Positions 35,041 through 44,087 of a stretch of DNA of 64,000 nucleotides are shown one piece after another. This DNA is from Heterostelium album PN500. Taxonomy: Eukaryota > Evosea > Eumycetozoa > Acytosteliales > Acytosteliaceae. The stretch lies in contig NW_008805064.1 in assembly GCF_000004825.1 (NCBI RefSeq), positions 806,001-870,000 on the forward strand, in the 5' to 3' direction. How positions within the stretch are numbered: the stretch's first letter is position 1; each line of letters starts with the position of its first letter. A program made the position numbers and the translations under genes. Under the pieces are notes generated by a model, which had not been told where the DNA came from, ran no database searches, and was given only the letters and a program-made list of their open reading frames with translations.

Positions 35041-36690
35041 ATGTCTGCTTCCTCAGTACCTGGCACTGAAACATATAACTCCACTACTCTTAGGGATCTG
35101 GCTGGAGGTGCTGGTGATAGAATCCTTGACAAGATTAAAGAAAATCCAATGAATATCATTCCAATCAATATGATATGTGCTGCATTGGATATTAAAGATC
35201 CATTCGAAGTCATTGCCCATTTTGAACCTGACAAAGAAGATGTTGGTATTATGGTTAATGCATGCATGTAAGTTAATTAAAAAACAATAATATTTTTTAA
35301 TCCAGATTAATAAAAATTTTTGTTACTATTTAGTGGTGTGATTCCTGTCGTTGGACCTATCTTGCAAGGAGTGTTCTCTCTCTTTTGGAAGAGAGCTGCT
35401 GAATCAAATGTTGTTACCAAAGAAAAACTCAAAGAAGAGTTGGACAAGCTAAGAAAAGAAATGTTGGCCGCTGTTGCTGGAAAGATCAAAGATAGTGAGG
35501 TCAAACAATGGACTGAAGTCTGTGAAGCTTTCTTGAAAGGATTGAAGAAATCTTGTAAAGTTCTTGGTACTCATATCAATGCTCTTAAACATCAATTTGC
35601 TGAAAAACAATGTGCCGATGAACAAGTTCAAGAGGCCGTTCGTATTGATTTGGCATTGATCAGTGACAAAGCATTCTCACTTCATGAATTCTGTGATTCC
35701 GAAGAATATATCAAGTTTACCATTGGATACTATATTCAATCACTTCAAATTTACACTGCAGTTTTAACACTTCAAGAGGTATGTTTTAAACATTAGAAAT
35801 TAAAATATTTATTTAAAAAACGATATCTAATTTATTAATTTAAATATTGACAATAGGCATTCTGGTATCAATTAGGAATTAAACCAATTTTTGTTATTGG
35901 TAAACCAGCAACTGATAAAATTGATGCTGTTCCATCATTCGCACAGACTATGCATGAAGAAATTATGCCAGCTCTCAAGAACATTGCCCGAGGTCTTTCT
36001 AGAAATGTTCGTGATGGAGCTCAAGCCAAAGGAGTCGACTTGAAAACTCTCAATCTACTCTTAAAGAGTGATCGTTACCTTTATCCAATCCCATTGATTG
36101 AGGCACCCGTTAAAATGCCAAATGTAGCCAAGTGTCTTCGTGAGGTTGAGGGTCCACAATGTCCAGAATGCAAGGTACCAGAGCATACCGGACCGTTTAT
36201 CTTTAGAATTGATTGCATCAATTTTAGACCGGAAACATCTGCTGAAGATATTCGTGGTTATCGTAATATGTCTTATGTTGAAGAGCCAATAACCGGTTGC
36301 AAAGGTACCATGTCAGGTATTTCTGCTGCACTCACAGTTATCCTTCCCAAAAAGAGAACCGTTCAAATTCGTTTCGTTGGTGAATATGATAGTGGTTTCA
36401 CTAATCTTCCAATTTCATGGACCACAAACAGAGAGGCTGAAATTATGTCTATGATGCCATTCGAACATTATAGAAGAAATGAAAAACCTATACCAGCAAT
36501 CAAGGAGGAAATGGGCATTGCACAAGTTCCAGGATTAATGTTGATGATGAACCCAGAGACATTTAAGAGTGGTATGACTTACACTGAAAAGATGAAGGAT
36601 ATTGAAAGAATTACATTCATCACCGATCCATTTGATGATTCGAAACGTTATGCAAAGATTTTGTTTATTGAATTAATCATTCAAGATTAA
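35041..36690 (+). CDS. Protein with delta-endotoxin-like N-terminal helical domain (member 1)
   Basis: Exons 35041..35267, 35334..35778 and 35857..36690, GT-AG introns in phase, 501 aa; it looks whole. From about residue 76 the sequence resembles the helical domain I of three-domain delta-endotoxins: a hydrophobic opening GVIPVVGPILQGVFSLFW, long amphipathic helices, then YIQSLQIYTAVLTLQEAFWYQLG, which parallels the conserved central helix of that fold. The C-terminal 200 residues (CPECKVPEHTGPF onward) are beta-rich by appearance and not recognised. The family is known from bacteria, and dictyostelid proteins with this domain have been annotated; cellular role is unknown. The second member on the opposite strand starts at 41071. 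Codons are of the well-expressed type. Confidence 0.6.
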
Positions 36691-36748
36691 ACAAACACAA
36701 CTTGAGAAATAAATCTCTTTCTAAAAACTCTAAGTTTTTAGAATAAAA

Positions 36749-36823
36749 AAACTAAATAAATGATTGGATTTTTATATGATTAGTTCTTTGTTTGTAAAGT
36801 CAGCATGATGCTTGCTGATCTTC
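36749..36823 (-). pseudogene. Fragment of adenylyl cyclase 3' end
   Basis: The stretch AACTAAATAAATGATTGG, followed by CTTTGTTTGTAAAGTCAG, parallels 44058-44135, which spans the last codons and stop of the acaA-type gene. A short internal segment around the stop is missing from the fragment. Too short to encode anything; a by-product of local duplication. Confidence 0.7.
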
Positions 36824-36930
36824 TTTTTTTTTTTTTGTTTTAAAAGTTTATATGATTTGATTTATCTATAAATTCTTTGTTTATTTTCTTATACGTACAA
36901 CGATTTAATAATAATAATATATTAACGGTC

Positions 36931-37091
36931 ATATGAGAATTGCAATGAAATAATTTTTGAAATACAAAACAAAACTGGCTCTTTCTTGTAACCATAATTC
37001 TAATAAAATAAAAAAAACCACTCTGATCACTTTAACCCCACTAATTTTTGAAAAATACTGATCAAAAATTATTCCATTGCACTTCTCATAT
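36931..37091. mobile_element. Second MITE-like element with 30-bp terminal inverted repeats
   Basis: The left arm 36931-36960 (ATATGAGAATTGCAATGAAA and on) and the reverse complement of 37062-37091 agree at 28 of 30 positions. The 101-bp interior is non-coding. The ends can be read as TA-flanked, but the arm sequence is unrelated to the element at 34725. A simple hairpin-forming sequence is the alternative. Confidence 0.55.
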
Positions 37092-37309
37092 AAAAAAAAA
37101 GTTTCATTTCCAAAAATTTAATACTATTAATAACATTTTGTTAAGTTTACTCCATTTACCTTTTTACAAACAGTTAAATAATAATAATTTATGGCGGGAA
37201 TGTTTTGGAAAAACTCTGATGATAATAAATATAAAAATGAATAAGTTAAAATTAGAGGAAACAATCATTTATTACAAAATCAAACAACAAAAGAAATAAT
37301 AAGTAAGAA

Positions 37310-39300
37310 ATGAATGTTTGATTGTAATCAACTTATCAAAACAATCAATGAAAGAGATATCAATATAAAGATAGAAATGAATTGATCAATGATCTATTCG
37401 GTGTCTTGAATTCAAATTACACTGATAAACAAGAATGTAATCAAAATTACTTTTATTTATATATTTATATCAGATGTAAATATTTATTCATATTCATTTC
37501 AATAATAAATAGATTGTTGATGATTGTTTCTTTGTTTTGAATCAAATCGATTCTCAAATCGAGAATGAAACAAATACAATTTGGAATGATTTATCATTGA
37601 CCACAAAGATCGACATACATTCTAAATTTTTAGATCTTCTTGCATTGAATTACAAAGATATCAACACACTTCTCTTTCAATTCATCAAAGATCTCTATCG
37701 TAATCATAAAAATGAAATTGGTAAATATATTGATTTTATATCTTTTAAACTAATGTTCATAAAACCTAATAATCAAATTATATATTTAAATTTAAAAATA
37801 ATGAAAATAGATGAACAACAGAATATATTAAAACCAATATGGAAAAGATTTAGAAAGAATAAGGATTTAGATATTAGACTTTCATGTTTGAAGTTGATTG
37901 TTTTGATTCTCAAAGAGGAACCATCGAAACGTAAAGATAAATTCCTACCAATTGCTGCTTGTATCATTGAAGTCAGTTTGAAACGAAAGAATGATCATAC
38001 ATTGCTGTTTCTCGAACAATGTCGCATCATTATTTACTATTTACATAAATTATTAAAGTTGGCTGATTCTTCAAATTTTAAATACATATGTAAGTTTATT
38101 TATCTTGGATATATCTAGATTTATTTTAATTAATCATTTATTTTCTTTAAAACTATTATAACCATTATTAAACAAAACAATTAGATGATCTTTTATATTT
38201 GATTATTTGTGGGAAGCTATTAGTTACAACGCCAAGTATGTTCAGGATTTCAAAGAGAAATACTTGAACTGTCTTTTCTCACAATATTTAAAGACGAACG
38301 ATAAAGATGTACAACAATGGGAATCAGAGGTAATTTAAAAGTTAATATATTTTGGTCCTATTTTTTCAGAAATATTAATTTATTTAATTTAGTATGAATA
38401 TACTCTTTCCCCTAGTATAAACAAATTTTTAAATTCATTTACTTATCAGGCAAAGAAGAGCTGTACCAAAAATATAAGGACCTTTGAGATCCAGTCATTC
38501 AAACTAGTGATTGGAAAAAATTGGCTGGATTGGTGAATCTATCATTATCAAAGAGTTAACTTATGTTGGTAAATATTTTTTATATATTAAAGAAACCTCA
38601 TTTCACTCATATCATTACGACTATAGTGCTTTTAAATCGATTTCCAAATACTTTACTTATCCAGAACCAATCGTAAGGTAAGAGATCAATATCTATTGAT
38701 GGCTAGTTATTAAACTTGGATAAACCCCCAACAGAAAAACATACCACCGAGATATTGGACACATTATTGAACATGAAAGAGAGTCATCCAATCGTTTAGA
38801 AAAGAATATTTTACAATTTGACAACATTCATACGAATTGGAAACTCAGCTGCTAAACAAAAGTTAGATACCATCATAGAAACATTTGAGAAGTATCTAAA
38901 TATTTCCAACAACCAAACACAACCATCAATACAACCATATATCGAACAGTTGTTCACTGCACTCTACAATTACATCGACCATCCCTATCATACAGAAAAT
39001 TCAGTTTCAACAATTTTTCGTCTGTATGAAACAACAGTTAAACACTACAACGAAACCACAGATTTCAATGACAATGAAGCATTGGAAAAAAGCTCTTCAA
39101 TACATAGCAACACTGCATAGTTCCATTGTTAATAAACTCCGAACTTCGATTAAAAAAGAATATTACAAGTCAGATATTATAAAAGAAGAAATTGAGAAAA
39201 TAAGTAAGTTGGAAATATAACTGGAAGTATTAACTTTTAGATTTTATACTAATTTTAATTATTTATTTTTAGATTCCTTTACACTTTTGAAACCTGATTG
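37310..39300 (+). pseudogene. Broken copy 2 of the HEAT/importin-like gene
   Basis: Close copy of 31543-34224 with the same exon order and intron positions: the ATG at 37310, the exon beginning near 37514 (IVDDCFFVLNQIDSQIENE), and the DEQQNILKPIWKRFRKNKD exon near 37809. It has a frame disruption just after the start codon (TTTGATTG in place of TTGATTT), an in-frame stop in the later exon near 38486, and large deletions: part of exons 3-4 is fused, and most of the long last exon, including the acidic repeat, is missing. It ends with the tail SIKKEYYKSDIIKEEIEKIS and a final exon that copy 1 seems to have lost from its frame. No full-length product is possible. Confidence 0.85.
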
Positions 39301-39577
39301 GAATAGACATCTTGTACTAATCGATCTATCTATATTATCTCACTTTACTCTTATCGATCTAATAATACAACAATAATAAAGTATATGTTAAAAATCATTT
39401 AAACCCCACCGACGTCGATATTTAAATTTAATAAAACTATTAAATTTTTTTATTTAAAGAATTTAAAATTTTTTGACATATATTTTGGTTGTAGTTGAGA
39501 AGTATTAGATTTAGAAAATATTTGTAAAAGAAAAGTAGGATATCTAATGAAGAAATCAAATAATGATAATAATCTCC

Positions 39578-41071
39578 TTAAGGGAATTGAACAACAGTAT
39601 GATTAGTTGTTTCATTTTGAATTAATCCATCAATTTGTACTATAGTTGAATGTCTTCCAATATTATATCTAACATCGAATACAAAATAATTTGATGGTCT
39701 TAGGTTTGCGTAGAAAGTAATTTCCTTACATGGAGCGATTCTAGAAATAGGGAAGTGTACAACTCCATCAATTAGTACTCTAATTCTTGGAGCCAAAGTA
39801 GGACCATTAAAGTTGATGAATAGTATGATTCTATTATATGGTCTGCTTGCTCTATTAATGATAAAGGATTGAGCAGTTTGACCACGATAATCGACATTGT
39901 AGACTCCATCTAGAATTGCACCTTGACGATTGACTGGCCATGTTGCAGGTCCAGAAAGAATTCTTGCAAAAAAGTGGTTGACTACAAACTTAAAGCTTGG
40001 AGCATTATCATAAAATCTTGGAATTTGACAGACCCAATCTCTTTCATTGATATTTAAATGAAGACTACCACCCGGGAATCTCTTTAAATCAAGGTAAGCA
40101 AAACTAGAATACATCATATAGAGATCTGGTGTAGTTTGTCTCGATATTATTGAGCTGGCGAATGGAGTAGCGTAATTGGCAAATCCAAAGAATGATTTGT
40201 CAATTACATTTTCAATTCCATCTGGAACGGCAGCAATAATATGGGATGGGAATCCCCATTCACGACCTTTGAAAAAGATATCTCTCTGCATAAGAATATA
40301 GAACAAAGCTGTTTGAACGATATGTCCAACCATAATTTGTCTTTGGGTGACCGATGCTCCAACTGTCAAGAAATAATCCAGACATCTCTCAATCTCGGTT
40401 TTGGCTAAAGCATGTGATGTTCTAATTTCCAATCTCATATTATTGGCACTGTCGTTGGTTGGAACTGGACCTGGAACACCATCTTCCTTAAGATACGATG
40501 GAATTTGTTCATCACTGAGGTTACTCCAGTCTGAATTGTGAATTCTCTCATACCAGACTACAGCTCTGTGATATCTATCACATGTTGTCTTCATAACTCT
40601 AAACATATGATTGGAAGTTTGGATGATATGATTTTCGAGAGTTTGTCTGATTAAATTCTCCATCTCAACCCTAAACTCTGCCATATGTTGAAGGAATGTT
40701 GCTTCAGTGACAAATTGTGGACCTACATTACCACTTCCTGAGTCATTGGTGGTGAAGGCACGACTCCAAAGATCATTAAACAAAGCAGCGGCAACTACTC
40801 CAATTACAGGTACTTTAAAAAAATAGATTAATATTAAAACTCTCTATCTTTACTTAAAATTATAATTATACTTACTGTTTCCCAACATTCCAGAGATAAT
40901 ATCACCAATAATATTCATAATTCTACTTCTTGATGGTGTTGGAATAAGAAGATCTTGGACATCTCCAGTAGTTTCGAGGTTTTCTTCACTCTTTACATTA
41001 ATCAGAGTCAATTCATCCAACTTTTGAACTGGTAATTCTTGGGCAACTATTTCACTGTTTTTGGCTTCCAT
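39578..41071 (-). CDS. Protein with delta-endotoxin-like N-terminal helical domain (member 2)
   Basis: Exons 41071..40876 and 40812..39578, 63-nt GT-AG intron, 476 aa; it looks whole. After an acidic 50-residue head comes IMNIIGDIISGMLGN, then VPVIGVVAAALFNDLW, and a set of long helices (FLQHMAEFRVEMENLIRQTL). The stretch HIVQTALFYILMQRDIFF, followed by KGREWGF, parallels the conserved central helix and following WGF of delta-endotoxin domain I. The C-terminal 200 residues are beta-type and include INFNGPTLAPRIRVLIDGVV. There is little sequence likeness to member 1 outside the helical domain. Its role is unknown; defence against bacteria or other microbes is only a hypothesis. Confidence 0.6.
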
Positions 41072-41739
41072 TAGTAATTATATTTATAAATTTAATAATT
41101 TAATTTAGTTGTATTGAACAATCATAATATTATGTTCCAGTATTTATACTTTTTTTTTCAATACTGTATAAAAGATATTTATTCCTTTGCATAGTAAGAA
41201 GTAGATGGCGATTAATTTGTAAAAAGGTTGAATCATTGAATTCAATCATTTTTGTTCTAATAAATATCTTTTTCTTCTATTTTGGTAATCATTTGACTTC
41301 CTTTTAAATAAATATTGAACCAAGTTTCAAAAAATGTTTCATAAACATTAACAACAAGCCAAAGGATTGTTTTGAGATATAAACTTAAATTCGATCGATG
41401 GTTTAATTTACAAAAATATTAAAAATCTGCTTTTCAAAACTGTTTAAAATTAATTTTCAAAATTAACAACAAGCCAAAGGATTGTTTGGAGATAAAAACT
41501 AGAATGTGATCGATGGTTTAATTTACAAAAATATTAAAATCTTCTTTTCAAAACTGTTTAATTTTCTTGTCTAGGTTACATTTTTTCACGAAAAATAAAA
41601 AAGATGACTTTCCACATTGTTTATGGGGAAAATGATTATTTCATAATAGTAGTTGCCATTTTTTGCTCGAGTAAAAAAAGTTAATATATATACAAATTCG
41701 GAATCACAAGATTACACAACCTCAATGTTTTTGGCACAG
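41072..41739. other. Upstream region of endotoxin-like gene 2, with a 115-nt tandem repeat
   Basis: AT-rich 5' flank. A direct tandem duplication lies at 41347-41562. A G+C-poor stretch follows to the start of the HEAT remnant. No ORF of note. Confidence 0.5.
41347..41562. repeat. Direct tandem repeat, period 115 bp, two copies
   Basis: Both units read ATTAACAACAAGCCAAAGGA, then CGATGGTTTAATTTACAAAA, then TTTTCAAAACTGTTTA, with a few differences. Copy 1 starts at 41347, copy 2 at 41462. It may be a duplicated promoter element for the minus-strand gene starting at 41071. Confidence 0.85.
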
Positions 41740-41779
41740 TTCAGTAAGGATGAATTCAACCCTATTATGAATTCTTAAT

Positions 41780-41995
41780 TAATAACCTTTTCAATATTCT
41801 CGAAGACGATTCAGAGGCTGATGAAAATTGGGAGGAACACCATGACTTCATTGAACAAATAATTGGTTTTATTGATGTACTTTCCTACCGAAAACAACCA
41901 ATCAAACCTTTTGCTGAACAATTACTAACAAGTTACTTGAAGAAATAAAAAAAATAAGTAAGTTGGAAATATCGAGATTAACTTATGAAAGTATT
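41780..41995 (+). pseudogene. Remnant of a HEAT/importin-like family member (fragment 4)
   Basis: An open stretch reading EDDSEADENWEEHHDFIEQI, followed by PFAEQLLTSY, resembles the part of the intact gene around YFDTTIIYINYLSSQTQ. It is followed by the family tail with the splice donor AATAAGTAAGTTGGAAAT that is also found in copies 2 and 3. It is more diverged than those copies, so it is an older or different family member. Confidence 0.6.
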
Positions 41996-42029
41996 TAAAC
42001 TAATTTTAATTTTTTTATTTTTCCTTCAG

Positions 42030-42140
42030 TTCCACCAACGTTGTCATATAAAACTCGCTTCCGCTGAGAGATTAACAGGTATTGTCACCCATTACCTTGA
42101 CCTTGATGACACCACGCTCCTCCAAGATGAATCCATGAAG
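42030..42140 (-). pseudogene. Fragment of adenylyl cyclase C-terminal coding sequence
   Basis: TTCCACCAACGTTGTCATAT and CACCTTGACC-type sequence followed by GATGACACCACGCTCCTCCA parallels 44227-44345 of the acaA-type gene (C2 domain end), with many differences. It sits exactly after the last-intron acceptor of the HEAT remnant, so the junction lies at a shared TTCC. Not functional. Confidence 0.8.
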
Positions 42141-42189
42141 ATGCGCATTAATTTTATAATAAAAGTAAAAATTAAAAAGTAGTGGGGTT

Positions 42190-42716
42190 ATTGTGATCAT
42201 ATGTGGTTAAATAATTGTAAAGGACAAGCATTATATTTCTCAAATTGGAAAGCACCACAAGAAGATCCAAACAAAATTAAAAAGAATTCATGGCATTTGT
42301 AAGATTTAATGTAAATGATAGTTTAAATAATTAATATTAACTTGTATTTATTATGTTAGGGCAATTCACAACACCAATTTACTTTTAGATGAATTATGGG
42401 GAAATGCAACAAGAAACTATCATAGCCATACTATTGTTTTCTACAATAAACAACTACTAAAGAGAATCGAAAAAGTGTTCCCCAAACAATTTGAAACAAC
42501 ATCAAGCCAACCATTTAGAAAAGGAACCGATCTAAACAATCCATTTATGTATCATCAGTTTGCAAAGAGATATTATAATCATTTCAGACCGGATCGAAAA
42601 GATTACTACTCGGTACTAACCGACGACATTGAAAAAACACAGAAAACAATGCACAAAATACTTTCACAGAGACCTCACACCGTCTGTCTCAACGATGGAA
42701 TGGGTACACCACCAGA
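42190..42716 (+). pseudogene. Fragment of a Stealth-type (GlcNAc-1-phosphotransferase-like) gene
   Basis: Two exon pieces around a good intron (42299..42359, GT-AG) read CDHMWLNNCKGQALYFSNW, then AIHNTNLLLDELWG, KVFPKQFETTSSQPFRK and RPHTVCLNDGM. This resembles the conserved regions 3 and 4 of Stealth proteins, such as the FPEEF..T and KFVCLND segments of animal GNPTAB. The beginning and end of the gene are missing: to the left it abuts the cyclase fragment and to the right it runs into HEAT copy 3 at about 42714. The frame is still open within the piece, so the breakage may be recent. Confidence 0.6.
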
Positions 42717-43860
42717 AAGGTGTTGCACCAATATAAAGATAGAAATGAATTGATCAATGATCTATTCAGTGTCTTGAATTCAAATTACACTGATAAACAA
42801 GTATGTAATCAAATTATACTTTTATTTTATTTATATTTATCAAAAGTCAATATTTATTCATATTCATTTCAATAATAAATAGATTGTTGATGATTGTTTC
42901 TTTGTTTTGAATCAAATCGATTCTCAAATCGAGAATGAAACAAATACAATTTGGAATGATTTATCATTGACTACAAAGATCGACATACATTCGAAATCAT
43001 TGGACCTTCTTGTATTGAATAGTAATGATCTCAACACACTTCTCTTTGAATTCATCAAAGATCTCTATCGTAATCATAAAAATGAAATTGGTAAATATAA
43101 TGTAATATAATATTATTATAATTAATCATCTAATATATTTAATTATAAAGATAATAGATGAACAACAGAATATATTAAAACCAATATGGAAAAGATTTAG
43201 AAAGAATAAGGATTTAGACTTTAGACTTTCATGTTTGAAGTTGATTGTTTTGATTCTCAAAGAGGAAACATCGAAACAACGTAAAGAAGAATTCCTACCA
43301 ATTGCTGCATGTATCATTGAAGTCAGTTTGAATCGAAAGAATGATCATACATTGCTGTTACTCGAACAATGTCGCATCATTATTTACTATCTGCCTGCAT
43401 TTAAAATTGATGATGACGATGTGTTTATTTTCAATGTAAGTAGAAAATCAAATCGAAATAAACAATAATAATTAATTTAATTTACCACATATTTATATTT
43501 AGATGTTCAACCAGTATGTCAAGAGTAAATCATTTTCAAATTAACCAAAACTATTTCTCGTTTGTATGAAATTGCAGTTCAACACTATTGTGAAACCACA
43601 GATTTCAATGACAATGAAGCACTGAAAAAAGCTCATCAACGCATTACTACACTGCGCAGTTCAATTGTTGATAAACTCCAAGCATCGCAATACCAAAGTT
43701 ACTATAGAGAAATGATAGATGAAGAAATAAAAAAAATAAGTAAGTCGGAAATAAAAGGATTAACTTTTAAATGTATTTAATTTATTTTAACTAATTTTAA
43801 TTTATATTTTTTAGACTCCTTCCAACTTTTGAAATCTATAAATTATCAATAATAAAGAAA
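42714..43860 (+). pseudogene. Broken copy 3 of the HEAT/importin-like gene
   Basis: Starts inside exon 1 (homology from AGAAAGGTGTTG) with no promoter or start codon of its own. Exons 2 (42883..43090) and 3 (43158..43435) are almost identical to the intact gene. After 30 bases of exon 4 the sequence jumps to the very end of the last exon (near 43535), a deletion of about 1.6 kb relative to copy 1, then ends in the family tail YYREMIDEEIKKIS and the final intron. It lies tail to tail with the acaA-type gene, about 230 bp away. Confidence 0.85.
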
Positions 43861-44087
43861 ATACTAAAATCTTCATAAACAAAAAAAAAAAAAAGATGTA
43901 TATTGAGACACAGAAAAAGTGCACAAGCCAGAAATGGCCGCCATATTACAAACAGCTTTTACGGTGTAAAAATCGCAAACTGTAACGTCTCGACATGGCG
44001 GTTTAGTGCATTTTTGCTATGATTTAATAATAAAAATTTGTTTTTTATATTATACAAAACTAAATAAATGATTGGGATTTTATTTGA

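Larger units (their letters stand above)
36691..37309. other. Intergenic mosaic: cyclase 3' fragment, inverted-repeat element, duplicated HEAT 5' flank
   Basis: Three recognisable parts. 36749-36823 matches the 3' end of the adenylyl cyclase gene. 36931-37091 is an inverted-repeat element. 37185-37309 matches the 5' flank of the intact HEAT gene (GGCGGGAA and onward, down to AATAAGTAAGAAATGAA). Confidence 0.65.
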
